DNA of 64,000 nucleotides from Auricularia sp. M13 (taxonomy: Eukaryota > Basidiomycota > Agaricomycetes > Auriculariales > Auriculariaceae). Within the stretch, counting starts at the first letter, position 1. Each line of letters opens with the position of its first letter. Below, piece after piece: positions 43,515 through 54,334 of this stretch. The stretch lies in NCBI GenBank assembly GCA_037042915.1, contig CM073193.1, positions 7,626,001 to 7,690,000 on the forward strand. The letters are read 5' to 3'. Under the pieces are notes generated by a model. The model made no database searches. It was not told where the DNA came from and was given only the letters and a program-made list of their open reading frames with translations. The position numbers and the translations under genes are program-made.

Positions 43515-43832
43515 TCATGGTTGGTCGCCGTCAGGCCGCCAGCCTGGGTCGCGGAACGGTCGTTTACTGAGACTGTAGGCGAGGTAGAAAAGAAAGGGAA
43601 TGAGCACAACAAGCGCTACGCGCTTCCAGTATAGTCGCGGGCCCTCCTGCTCCCAGTGCTGCGAGCGAAACTGGTCCCAGTTAATGCCCGAGTTCCAGGG
43701 CGTGCGGCCAAACGGGCCATTGGCGTCGGCAGCGTCGCCGTCGGCAATAAGCGGCGCAGACTCGACGTCCACGTCGAGCTCCGAATCGAAGTCTGCAGGG
43801 CTCGAAGCCCGCTCAATGGCGGTGGGAGACAT
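43515..43832 (-). CDS. Small tail-anchored-type membrane protein
   Basis: The first ATG in frame (43,832) gives 105 residues: MSPTAIERASSPADFDSELD, an acidic region (VDVESAPLIADGDAADANGP), then NWDQFRSQHWEQEGPRLYWK. A single hydrophobic segment RVALVVLIPFLFYLAYSLSK follows, about 15 residues before the stop, ending RPFRDPGWRPDGDQP. One C-terminal helix flanked by basic residues is the architecture of tail-anchored ER or Golgi proteins. The open frame extends upstream without another ATG to about 43,925. No family recognised; hydrophobicity and charge pattern suggest a real gene. Confidence 0.55.
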   Translation of the reverse strand: MSPTAIERASSPADFDSELDVDVESAPLIADGDAADANGPFGRTPWNSGINWDQFRSQHWEQEGPRLYWKRVALVVLIPFLFYLAYSLSKRPFRDPGWRPDGDQP

Positions 43833-45091
43833 GTTGGCGCCGTAACCGGCCGCTGCCGACCCGGACACCCCTTTCGCCGTAACCGCGACCGTCGTGCAGA
43901 GCTCCTTCCATTCACATCGTTCCAAGTTATAGCTTGTTAGCTGAAGTAACGGGCGCTAGAACTGGCTGTCTCGCGCCTACGCGTTTCCTGGTCACATGGT
44001 CTTCATCTGGGTCTTGCTTTGACTTGGCCAACTTCTGCTCACACTGTCGAGATCTCCCGCATCAACGTGGAGCACTTCAGAACTCTAATCTGACGTTGAC
44101 GATAAGCAGCATACCCCTGCGTGGAACGAATTCACCTGCCGGACATCGACGGCTTCTGTTATTGCAAAATTTGCACAGAAGCTATCTCAGCCTTGCTCAC
44201 ACTGCGACCGCCGTGCGACCGCCGTGCTACTTCGCTATTCCAGCTTCTGGCGCCGACGTAATCTGCAGCGAGATGGCTGGACAGTCATGCACACCGACGC
44301 ACGCGCCCCACCCCCAGTCGTTATCGACACCGTCTCATAGATGCGAAAACGCTCGGATACCTGGTTATCGATGACATGCGTCTCGTTTCCATATCTCAAC
44401 AATCTAGATACCGTGGTTCTCATTTGCCCTTGCCCATCCAAGACGACAGGAAACCATTTTTTCGTCGCCCAATCGTCGCCGCGTCCGGAAGCGCTAAACA
44501 GTCGCCGTGCCTTCGCCGTGTCTACCGCGGCTCTACAATCACGGTGCTATACACGGTAAGGAGTCAGCGTGGTGTTTTAGCTCTGTCTTGCGACTCTTCG
44601 CGCCATCCTCAACGGCTTTAGCCAGGTCTTCACCAGCTTCACGTCCACTCCTCGCCGCCGTCTAGACGCTGAATCCTACTTTCTGGGAGTTGGACGGCTC
44701 TACATAGGACACTAGGAGCAGCTGATATGACCCCGAGACCAAACCAATGAGGAGGTTCGTCGGCGGTTTTGCACTATTTGGCTCCCGTCATTTTGCCCGC
44801 CATCCTTCAACACTACGCAATGCGCTCTGTCTTGCAACTAGAATGACAGCCAGACCGGAAGACTCCAGCCCTGTTCTTATTCGTTTTGCGTGCTAGGGTT
44901 GCGGGATGGCGCCAGTCGGTTTAAGAGCTCCCCTTTCTGTCGCTCGCGGTCCCGAGGACTTCTACCCCGATCGCACCTACATTCCGAGGCATTAATCGAT
45001 ATTATGACGACCCTGACGTATGAGCACGTCACTCGTTATCCCAGGGTATAAAGAGCTCGACGGCGAGCATACTCCCTTCATATCCTCGACC
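43833..45091. other. Intergenic region with TATA box
   Basis: About 1.25 kb with no recognisable gene. gggtataaagagctcg at 45,045-45,060 is a good TATA box about 40 bp before the ATG of the small repeat protein, implying a very short 5' UTR or use of another initiator. Confidence 0.5.
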
Positions 45092-45521
45092 ATGTCTTCC
45101 TCCGAGAACCAGTACGGCCAGGGCAAATCTCACGCTTCCGGCGACTCCGCAGTGCCGCCCAAGCTGCAGGAAAAGCTCCCTAAGTCTCTCGAGGACCAGG
45201 CGCCCGGTTCGTTGACGCGCTGCTCGTCTCGTTGATACCCTCCTCACTCGGTTCTCCTGGCGCCAGAGTCTGTTCACCCGACTGGCAGCGACAAGGGACG
45301 CAGCCACGCGACCGGCAAGTCCATCGTCCCCCAGAAAATCCAAGATCAGTCGTCCGTGCGCTGTCGCTTGCTCGTACTCACATCCGCACACAGGCCGTCC
45401 CCGAGGGGCTCGAGCGCGCTTTACCGGACGCGATCCACGACACCTCGGGTCTTCCCCCGAAGAAGAAGTGCGTTCGAGTCGTTTTGTCGCGCAGGTATCT
45501 AAACTTCGTATTTCCAGGTGA
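45092..45521 (+). CDS. Small hydrophilic repeat protein (GxSHAxGxSxVP motif)
   Basis: Four exons (45092-45206, 45267-45355, 45394-45467, 45518-45521) sum to 282 nt, 93 residues in frame. MSSSENQYGQGKSHASGDSA, then VPPKLQEKLPKSLEDQAP, is repeated in exon 2 as DKGRSHATGKSIVPQKIQDQ. Exon 3 has VPEGLERALPDAIHDTSG and ends PPKKK. The last exon supplies only G plus the TGA stop, completing the final Lys codon. The protein is very hydrophilic, without Cys or hydrophobic core, so likely disordered; stress or desiccation protection is a guess. The second intron (38 nt) is unusually short, so that junction is the weakest. A TATA box lies just upstream. Confidence 0.6.
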
Positions 45522-45841
45522 TCACCTATTACCCGCGTAATTGTATAATAGTCATGAGCCCTCGCACTTAGCGAACAAATTGAAACTTAAGACGCATCCT
45601 TCTGACCGTGGGCCATCAGTACCTTTCTTCGAGCTGATCAAACTGTACGGTGGCTTTTGATGTGAATTAATGGGATGAGGATGATGAAACCTGTAATACT
45701 TACTTCAGTAGCAGACCAGCGGAGTGCGCTTGCAACGCCGCAGGCCGTCGACTTAAAACTTGAAACCATCAGGCCCAATTTCGCGCCACAGTAGCAACAT
45801 ACAATCATGATACCCAACAATGTCATTCAACTCATACATTA
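45522..45841. other. Intergenic; left flank of the kinase duplication
   Basis: From about 45,730 this shares sequence with 47,500-47,612: gtcgacttaaaacttga, then cagtagcaacatacaat and caatgtcattc. It is the 3' flank carried along in the duplication of the kinase-like genes. Confidence 0.6.
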
Positions 45842-47204
45842 TTATTGACTAACTATTCCAGATAGTTCGCTTTTCGTCGGAAAGAAGGGAGGGGAACCGT
45901 CGCGCGACACGGTCCGAGCAAGGGGTGGTTCCTTACTCAACGCTTGCTGAAGCGACTTCAGTAATGACATACTCGGCCAGGAAGCGGTCAATGATCGGTT
46001 GAGGCGGTCCTGGTCCACGTGCGCTATAATATCATCGAGAGCTGCCAGCGCAGCGGCAGCCGTAGGGCGATCGGATGGGTTTGAGTGCATCAACGTCTGA
46101 ACGAAATTGGTCAAAAACTTCGGTAGCTTGTATTTCTGTCCACGTATGAGCGGTTGATGAACTGCGCAAAGGAAACTCCTCACTTCGTAAAAATATCTCT
46201 CCATGAGTCTGCCAATACACCAGACGTCCAGTGCAAAGCCATCGCAGTAATTGCCCAGAGCGTACTCAGGCGCGTCTTTTAGCTGCCCAAGAACAACTTC
46301 CAAGGGTCGACGACTGGCGGAGTCCTTGAATGCCCATGAAAGTCCAAAGTCGATAAGATAGTAGCGGACGTTGACATCTCGCCTGGCTCGATACCTCGCC
46401 TTACGAACCGGGCGCGCTCCCTATCTCCTTCGTAGCCAGGGTACAGATAATTTGTGCCGTCTGGAAAGAGCTCCGGAGCGTACATCACAATGTTGTACGG
46501 CCCAATATCACTAAAATGGTTCATTCAGTTCGCGACGCCACGCAAGGGATTCAGTTCCACCTACCGGTGCGCCACATTCAGGCTATGCATGAAAGAGACT
46601 CCCTGAAGGTTTATCAGTACGGTGCATTACCAGAGTTGAGAGCGTACCTCCAAAAGTTGGCGCAGAAAGTCAACTACCTCGCCCACTGTTTCGAAGGGCG
46701 TGACATGAAACGGGAGCATGTGCGGCATGACGAGGAATTCCTGGTCAAATCCTGGATACCTTAGATAGTCTAGGAGGCGAATGCAGTGGTTACGTGGATC
46801 GCTGGCAACGGCACGCTTTGCAAATATCCTTGCAATCTTCCATTCATGGTGCCGTATGCCCTGGGAGAGATCAATCGCTTTCAGCATTACAGGCAGCCCG
46901 TCCACGGCGCGCGTCGCGTCCATCAGTCGCGGCTACAGTCGTGTTGTTAGACATGTGGTGCGAAGCCTGCTGTACTCACATGCTCCAAGGAAACCCGATT
47001 CTGCCAGGGCACGCGTTGCTTCGGGTTGCCGCGCGCCGGTGGCGACTCGTTATCGACCGCCGGCGATACGTCAGCTAGATAGCCAGGGTTGAATCGATCG
47101 CGCAGCACGTAGCCATCGGCGGTAAGGTATGGATACAGGACCAGCCAATGCTGCTCAAACTCGTAGATGTCGCCCTGCAAGCGTAAAGTGTGGGCTGTTG
47201 CCAT
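45842..47204 (-). CDS. Protein-kinase-like protein, tandem copy A
   Basis: Exons about 47204-46980, 46932-46648, 46602-46565 and 46510-45842 mirror copy B. Motifs: GLPVMLKAIDLS (ATP-binding Lys), DPRNHCIRLLDYLRYPG, EFLVMPHMLPFHVTPFETVG (hinge), FMHSLNVAHR joined by splicing to DIGPYN to form HRDxxxxN, and EVVLGQLKDAPEYALGNYCD, the latter preceded in the neighbouring frame by YLIDFG. Near 46,395 it has one base fewer than copy B (GATAGGGAGCGCGCCCG against GATAGGAGGGCGCGCCCG), which puts the DFG-containing part in another frame. This is either a disabled duplicate or a base lost in assembly. Basidiomycete-type kinase, substrate unknown. Confidence 0.75.
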
Positions 47205-47612
47205 TATCCAGCATAGACTGGCATGTAATACGAGGTAGGCGTGGGATTGAGTCCACGGCTTTGCGAAGCGAGACTACAATGGCGAAAGGCAAATTACGGC
47301 TGGCGAGTCGAAGGAGAACACCGAACGCGTGAGTCCGCTCCGGAAGGAGACCTATTACTTAGTCCCGCTCCTACCATAACAACTGAAGTAGAAACGCCGT
47401 CTCCTCCGGAACTCATCCACTACCCTGAGCTGTACCAACTCAATGTCTGCTCCCTACAACTCTCGGGGCTTTCTCAGCGCTGGCGGAGCCCCGTCGCTCA
47501 AGAAGACAGGCCTTCGACTTAAAACTTGAGACTATCAAGCACACTTTCGCGCCGCAGTAGCAACATACAATACCCAACAATGTCATTCCACTCATACATC
47601 ATTATTGACTAA
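47205..47612. other. Spacer between tandem kinase genes
   Basis: The left part is the 5' flank of copy A. From about 47,500 it matches the 3' flank of copy A and so marks the duplication edge. No separate gene seen. Confidence 0.55.
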
Positions 47613-48972
47613 CTATTCCAGATAGTTCGCTCTTCGTCGGAAAGAAGGGAGGGGACGCGACACGGTCAGAGCAACGGGCGGTCGGGTTTGTTCCTTACTC
47701 AACGCTTGGCGAAGCGACTTCAGTAATGACATACGCGGCCAGGAAGCGGTCAATGATCGGTTGAGGCGGTCCTGGTCCACGTGCGCTATAATATCATCGA
47801 GAGCTGCCAGCGCAGCGGCAGCCGTAGGGCGATCGGACGGGTTCGAGCGCATCAACGTCTGAACGAAATCGGTCAAAAACTTCGGTAGCTTGTATTCCTG
47901 TCCACGTATGAGTGGTTGACGGATTGCGCAAAGGAAACTCCTCACTTCGTAGAAATATCTCTCCATGAGTCTGCCAATACACCAGACGTCCAGTGCAAAG
48001 CCATCGCAGTAATTGCCCAGAGCGTACTCAGGCGCGTCTTTGAGCTGTCCAAGAACAATTTCCAAGGGTCGACGACTGGCGGAGTCCTTGAATGCCCATG
48101 AAAGTCCAAAGTCGATAAGATAGTAGCGGACGTTGACGTCTCGCCTGGCTCGATACCTCGCCTTACGAATCGGGCGCGCCCTCCTATCTCCTTCGTAGCC
48201 AGGGAACAGATAATTTGTGCCGTCTGGAAAGAGCTCCGGAGCGTACATCACAATGTTGTACGCTCCGATGTCACTAAACGTGGCGCCGTCGGCGGTTGCT
48301 AATCTCCAGGAGCTGCGACTTCACGTACCGGTGCGTCACGTTCAGACTATGCATGAATGCGACCCCCTAGAAATGGATCAGTAAAGCACTGGACAGTGTT
48401 ACGAGCATACCTCCAAGAGCTGGCGTAGAAAGTCCACGACTTCAGCCACTGTTTCGAACGGTGTAACGTCATACGGTAGCATGTGCGGCATGACGAGGAA
48501 TTCCATATCAAGTCCAGGATACCGAAGATAATCTAGGAGGCGGATGCAGTGGTTACGTGGATCGCTGGCAATGTCACGCCTTGCAAATATCTTTGCAATC
48601 TTCCATTCATGGTGTCTTATACCTCGCGAGAGATCTATCGCCTTGATCATAACTGGAAGTCTGTCTGCACCACGGGTCGCATCCACCATGCGTGGCTAGA
48701 GAGGTTTGTTTAGATACTGAAAGTGTCGAGGAACGTTTCACACTCACGTGCTCCAAAAAAGCCCGGTTCTGCCAAGGGACGGAGTCATTTGGGGTGTCTC
48801 GCGCCGATGGCGACTTGTTATGGGCCACCGGAGATACGTCAGGTAGATAGCCAGGGTTGAATCGATCGCGGAGAATGTAGCCATCGGCAGCAAGGTGCGA
48901 GTACAGGTCCAGCCAAATTTTCTCGTAGTCGTGGATGTCGCCCTCGAATCGCGGGAAGCGCTGTACTTGCAT
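47613..48972 (-). CDS. Protein-kinase-like protein, tandem copy B
   Basis: Exons 48972-48748, 48695-48411, 48366-48329 and 48273-47613 sum to 1,209 nt, 402 residues in frame. The N-terminus MQVQRFPRFEGDIHDYEKIW leads to LPVMIKAIDLSRGIRHHEWK (catalytic Lys). A hinge-like EFLVMPHMLPYDVTPF, the spliced catalytic loop THR-DIGAYN (HRDxxxxN), VRYYLIDFGLSWAF (DFG) and DAPEYALGNYCDGFALDVWC (APE-like and the D of the F-helix) follow. The tail has the basic SNPSDRPTAAAALAALD end of the kinase C-lobe. All core residues are present, so it may be active. Agaricomycetes carry many such orphan kinases. Same strand and about 1.77 kb from copy A. Confidence 0.85.
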
Positions 48973-49187
48973 CTTCTGGATGTGCTACCGTCTGGCTCAC
49001 GCGTTCGACGGACGAGACTGCAAACGAGAGCTACACAATGGCGAGAGGTAGGACCGGCACCGCGCCGGCTGAAACCGATGACCTGTCCGACCGGAAGAAA
49101 TCCGTCGACTCCGCTCCATGCATAAAAGCAGAGGGACGCATAACATCTCGTCCCCGCTTCTTGCCCTCCCCGGCTTTGTTTCCCACC

Positions 49188-50272
49188 ATGTCTGCTCCGA
49201 ACGCTAATCAGACCCATCTCGGTTTCCCCTCACTGCGCACGAAGCCATCGTCCCAGCGGTTGCTCGAGTCGACCCGCACGATGCTCGGGGGAAACGAGTT
49301 TAACCTCGATCGTACTGCCCTCGATACCTATACGAAACGTTACGACAGGTAAGTGTCAGTCGTGGCTCTTCTCACCTTGCTCATCATGTTACAGTCTTGT
49401 CGATAGCTACGGCCAGTTGCCACATGATTTCCTTAGCTCCTGCATCTCGGATCCTGATCGCAAAGACATCAAGCTGCAGATCAACCAGTTGCATGGTGCG
49501 GTCAAGGTATGTGCATATTCTGTGCGCCATGTTGACAGCGTGGTCTGACTCCCCTACAGACGAGATCGGAGGAATTACGCGCTGAGGCTGAGGCTGCCCG
49601 TGCCGCCGCCGCTGCCAGGACAAGCTCTAGCGGCTGGTCAGGACTCACTGCTCCGTCTTTTGGAATCGGTAAGATTACGTCGCCGTAGAGTGGGCAGACT
49701 ATCATCTTACCATAACCATGCAAGGATATGGCTCAGGATATGACTCAGGCTTCAGCAGCCCGCCCTACACAGGTGAGTGTCGATGTCCCGGGCGAGTTAT
49801 TTGCTGAGAATATATTGAAATTGCAGGCGGGACTGAAACCTCAGGGCATAGTGGTATGTGTATATCTGGTTACAGCTCCCAGCACCAGGACTGAGAAACC
49901 ACGGTCTCAGGATGGCCCTCTGCTGGAGGAGGATCAGGATATCCTCCTGGTCCTGGAAGTGGAGCTGGGCATGCCCACAGCCTGTCCGTGGCTTCAAGCT
50001 CATCTCACCTCACCGTTCCGAGTGTGCAGACCTCTACCCATCAGCAGTCCCACGCCGGCGGCTCTGCAACTCGCGGTCCCACAATCTTTGAGCCGACGAC
50101 GGCGACGCCCCTTCCAAACTTCACGCCTACAAGCACCATTTACGACGGATTCATTGCCATCAACGGCCAGCACTATCCTGTGCAGGTCCACGTGGGTACA
50201 AATAGAGTTCTAGCATATAAGACGCAGCATCAGTCGCAGCTGAAATGGTACGAGGTGAGAGTTGTCGGTTGA
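49188..50272 (+). CDS. Low-complexity protein with N-terminal helical region, unknown function
   Basis: Six exons (49188-49348, 49395-49506, 49560-49668, 49725-49772, 49827-49853, 49911-50272) sum to 819 nt, 272 residues in frame. The N-terminal third is MSAPNANQTHLGFPSLRTKP, LDTYTKRYDSLVDSYGQLPH, KDIKLQINQLHGAVKTRSEE and LRAEAEAARAAAAARTSSSG, a charged, partly coiled-coil helix. The middle is Gly/Ser/Tyr/Pro-rich (YGSGYDSGFSSPPYTGGTE, GGGSGYPPGPGSGAGHAHS), and the C-terminus STIYDGFIAINGQHYPVQVH ends YEVRVVG, a compact beta-rich piece. Exons of 27 and 48 nt are small. It is divergent from kinase copy B, whose ATG is 216 bp away. No family recognised. Confidence 0.6.
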
Positions 50273-51717
50273 CGATGGCAGCGACCCGGATCTGCTCTCG
50301 AAATGTAACAACTGTACGCGTCTCGGAAAGCCTCCAATCGATATGAATGTATGCACCAGCCGACTGTGATACACGATTTTCCAATGATATTTGTTTTCGT
50401 CCGTACAGAGAATTATCTCGGGGAATTTGGACCTTCTCAAGCCAAACAATTTGAATGCCACAGGGATGGTGAGCCCCGAAATCCAGCCTCCGGGAATGTA
50501 AAGGCTATGCAACACGTGCAGCAGGAAATACACCACCAATTGGAAGCAATGAGCTGCAGGCGCAATACAAGAAGAGCGGGTCGGGCACTTCTCCAGCGAA
50601 GCACGTTTTCGGGTCTAGATAAATTTGTGCCTTGACTACTAACACCATGCACATCAACATTTGCTCCTGAAGCATCATTTATTTCCATTCTTCTGGGCAT
50701 TCCTGCGGACCCGAGGTGGAAGGACTCACTTCAAGATGATACATGGATCGAGTACAGCGCGCAAGCCTGCCGGCGATTCAGATCTCAGAGCCGACTTATC
50801 GTCCTGCAGGTAACTTCAGCTAACATTACTCACACACGTGGACGGTCTTCCGATAGTGAGATCTTCTCTGTTCTCCTGGGCGCGACCTGATCGGCCGCTA
50901 TTGCGAGTCTTGTCCGCCCGGACGAATCTAACGGTGCAGTGGGGACACGAGGCTGTTTATCTTTTCCATCTGCGTGAGAATATTACGCATGTTGGGACTG
51001 CCTGGAGTGTGGTGTGAGTCTGAGGGATAACACCATTGGACTAATTGGTAAAAGGTATGGCTCAGCCCTCGCAGACTGCAATGTCCAGCTTTTACAGTGC
51101 TAAACATTCTACTGAGCAACACATCTACTGGCAATCGGAAGTCCGCGGCTCTGATAAATAATGAGCGTGCCTCTGGGCCGATGGGGGTAGATGAGCTAGC
51201 GGACTTTGAGCGTGTCAACTCCGACGAAGCCCCGGTTGCCGGCCCACAGTGACCAGTCTTACGATGTGCCCCGCGATTTACATGAGGACTAAATATATTG
51301 GCGACTTTCTTCATTTCCAGTCGAAAATACCGACGTCCACTCAATAAAGGGTCCTTCATGTATCTTTGCGTACCCGCGCTGCAAACCCTGCAGTTCGGAG
51401 ATACTTATTGGGGCTAACCATTACTTCTCCTGGCTCGTCGGACTTCCACTGAGGCCTGCGCGAGTCCGCATGTCTAATATACCGTAAGTATCGAGCGATG
51501 AATGACTATATGGTACCTGAGGCCCTGAATGATTCTCAATCGCGGACGATCTGGTATTCGCGCGCGTAGCGAAGCATGATGCATATTTCGTGGAATTTTA
51601 CAGCGCCGTGATTGCAGACGTCGGCGCGGTGATACGGCGGCGTAGCCTGGGTATGACTTGGAATCGACGCGCAGCTTGGCGCGAGCTCCAGGACATATAA
51701 GGTGGAGTAGATTATGG
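50273..51717. other. Intergenic region (1.4 kb)
   Basis: No recognisable coding sequence. ggacatataagg at about 51,691-51,702 is a TATA-like element some 20 bp before the ATG of the EEP-fold gene. Confidence 0.45.
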
Positions 51718-52580
51718 ATGAACCTCGATTCCCACAGCCGCTATGCTCCTACAGCTCTTGCGTTCGCAGCTCTCGTGGCGCCGCTCGCTTTTGTAGAGAC
51801 GCGCAACCTGCAGCTCATGTCCTGGAACATGTGCGGCTCGCAGAATCCGAACTGGGGCTGTTCTAAGACGGGTACGCCCGCGGACAAGATCGGCGTCATC
51901 AAGTATCACGTCGAGACGAACTTCGTGACGCTGCGCTGCTGCAGGTGGTCTGCGAGGACGACCTGACGGCGCTTGTCAAGCAGCTCGGCTTGGGCTGGAG
52001 CTCTACGTTTCGGCCGTACCAATGGTCCGAGGATGGCAAGCTCTCGAACAACCAGTGCGGCAACGGACGCACCGACCGCATCGGCACGGCCATCGTCGTG
52101 CGTGCCGGCTTCACCGACGCCCGGCTGTACAACACGACGCAGCCGTGGACGGGCCAAAATCGCCCGTTCCACTGCGTCTCCGCGACCTGGTGGGCGATGC
52201 GCCTCTGCGTTGTGCACCTCACGCCCGCGCACGGCAACCCCGATCACGAGGTCTGGGAGTACGCAGACGACCAGATGAAGGAGATTAAGGCGGTTGTGGA
52301 CACCTATCCCAAGGTCGCCTTTGGAGGCGACTTCAATGTGCAGCCACCGTATTTCCCGGGCAATGCGCGAGCATGGCTCTGGCCCAGCGGCTTCCTTTCA
52401 ACGGGACCCGGCGTGGCAGGATATACGGACTGCGACCAGGGACAGGACCGCATCACGCACGACGGCGGGTACAAGATCGACTTCATCCTGAGCAAGCAGA
52501 CCAGGCGGTGGTGTGCAGTTGGGAATTCGGCGTACTCGGACCATCATGTTGTCGTTTCGAGCCTCGCCATTGATGTTTAA
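51718..52580 (+). CDS. Secreted endonuclease/exonuclease/phosphatase (EEP, DNase I-like fold) protein
   Basis: No intron is apparent; about 287 residues. MNLDSHSRYAPTALAFAALV followed by APLAFVETRN is a signal peptide. EEP-fold hallmarks appear in order: LMSWNMCGS (metal/substrate Asn), GRTDRIGTAIVVRAGF, RLCVVHLTPAHGNPDHEVWE, YPKVAFGGDFNVQPPYFPGN (the D-x-N motif), HDGGYKIDFILSK and AYSDHHVVVSSLAI (the SDH motif). Such proteins cleave phosphodiester bonds in nucleic acids or phospholipids; the substrate here is open. The total length is one base short, with the N- and C-terminal parts in neighbouring frames, like several other genes in this window. It may be intact in the organism. Confidence 0.8.
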
Positions 52581-53019
52581 TGTCTGCGCTGTATCTTGAA
52601 CAAACGCATGATTGTAGCCCGATAATATGCATTCTGAGCTTTAAGTCCATAGTAATACAATTCATCGACCAACCTTCAATTTCGAAGGTCAGCACAAAAC
52701 AAGGGTATCCCTAAATGTCATGGACTTACGAGCATTGAAAAGCGCACTAACGACTGGTGGAAAAGCTCCCAGTCAGGCTGCGGAACCACTGGCGAAGCAC
52801 GCCAACGCCGCCGCCTTCCTTTCTTTGACGGGAGTGTACGGACGCAGGGATGCTGAACACTCTTCCGAGTAAGGACTTGCTGTAAGGGAGCAGGACCAAC
52901 GTCAACATGCTCCTGTGCAGCAAGTCAGTATATACCAGTGCTCTGCAAACTTCCTTGACTCACAGTGCCGTGCCTTGTAGGTACTGATAAATGACCTGGT
53001 GTCGCTTAAGTTTGAGAAA
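52581..53019. other. Intergenic region
   Basis: About 440 bp between two convergent frames. No feature recognised. Confidence 0.4.
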
Positions 53020-53406
53020 TCACTGGTTTAGAGAATAAATAACCTGGTCTCTAAGTCCCAGCCAGATAATGGTGCGCCACTGTATATCGCTCCAGGCGTC
53101 CACCAGCTCGGCTGAGCGCGCCGTTTGAACAAGGGCTGCTTGCTCGGCCAGACTGGCTTCGTGTATATCCTCTTCTGGACGACAGTCGATGTATTTGGAT
53201 ATTGAGCGAAGATACGACTGTTCAAATCGTACATCTGGCCGCCTGTAAGCTAACATCCAGCGAGTGCACGTCGAACACTGACCGGGGATGGGAAGTGGTA
53301 AGGCAGCCGCCTGGGGATAGTGTTTGGCAAGCGCGGGGTGACTTTCGGGGTCAATGAACTGCTCGTCGCCGTGCTTGACGGCGAGGGATGGGTTCAGGGC
53401 TGCCAT
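53020..53406 (-). CDS. Hypothetical protein, 128 residues
   Basis: ATG at 53,406: MAALNPSLAVKHGDEQFIDP, ESHPALAKHYPQAAALPLPI, a CSTCTRW segment, then an acidic-to-amphipathic helix-like C-terminus (CRPEEDIHEASLAEQAALVQ, ELVDAWSDIQWRTIIWLGLR). The unspliced frame gives a more protein-like C-terminus than an alternative that removes a possible 44-nt GTCAGT...ACAG intron after IPG. Upstream sequence has coding-like composition in several frames, so this may be only the last exon of a longer gene. No family recognised. Confidence 0.35.
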   Translation of the reverse strand: MAALNPSLAVKHGDEQFIDPESHPALAKHYPQAAALPLPIPGQCSTCTRWMLAYRRPDVRFEQSYLRSISKYIDCRPEEDIHEASLAEQAALVQTARSAELVDAWSDIQWRTIIWLGLRDQVIYSLNQ

Positions 53407-54334
53407 GATGGACGAGAGTGGTCAACGATGACGATGTCGGTCGCAGCCGCATTTCGCGCCTTGACCTCATATTTTTCCGGTCCAATATCCCAGACGTGTC
53501 GTCCTGAGTCTTCGACTTTCTGTTTTTTTCGCTCATGAACTTGCGTCTGGTACGCTCAGCGGCCATCGAAAGACGTCTCGTATTGCTGCATTCGACCGGC
53601 CAACTGAAGCCGGACCTCCTGCCCTCCATTCCGTGCGCCGCCGTATCATCTCGTCTGGTTGACTCATCGCCCGTCCAACCTTACTATGACTTTCTCTGAT
53701 ATTCCTGGATGCTTGATTTGCATTGGCGTTGATTCGTCCAGGACTCTGCCAAACCTCGCAACGGTCCATGAAGGCAGCTCTTTCTTCATCGCACCAATAG
53801 AACCTCTTTATTGTAGCAGGCCAGCTTATTGGATCCATCATAAAACTCACAATATGCCAACAGCGCTGTTCGCGTCCTCCTTTGAGAGGGGTAGTCTTCG
53901 CTTCTCAGTCCTCCCGAAGGAGAGACAACCGACAACTGAACGTATATGGTTGGTTTCACTCACCTAGCTGCATTACTGTATGTTGTTGCTTATATCCTTC
54001 AGGGTCCAGAGGATTGCAGCCCAACCGACATTCTTGTTCGGTTCAGAACTGAAAAGGGATGCAAGGATCCACCTGCATCAGAGCCTGAGTGAACAGTGTC
54101 CGTTACGTTACTGGGCCATGCTCATGATCGTTGTCATGGGCTGTTCTCCCCGTGCCCTTGACAGTTGCACTGTCCACAGTTCAGTGGCGCATCGTTGCTA
54201 TCGATCAAGTTTAATGCGTCAACGCTGTGCAAGCTGAATGCTATAATTAAGGACAGCGTCGGGCGCAAGGATCATCATTCATTCTTCCTCCCTCACCTCT
54301 TCTTTGCTCTTTTCACATTCATACCGTTGCAATT
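53407..54334. other. Intergenic region
   Basis: May contain 5' exons of the minus-strand hypothetical gene and the promoter of the secreted-protein copy 2. No domain recognised. Confidence 0.4.
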
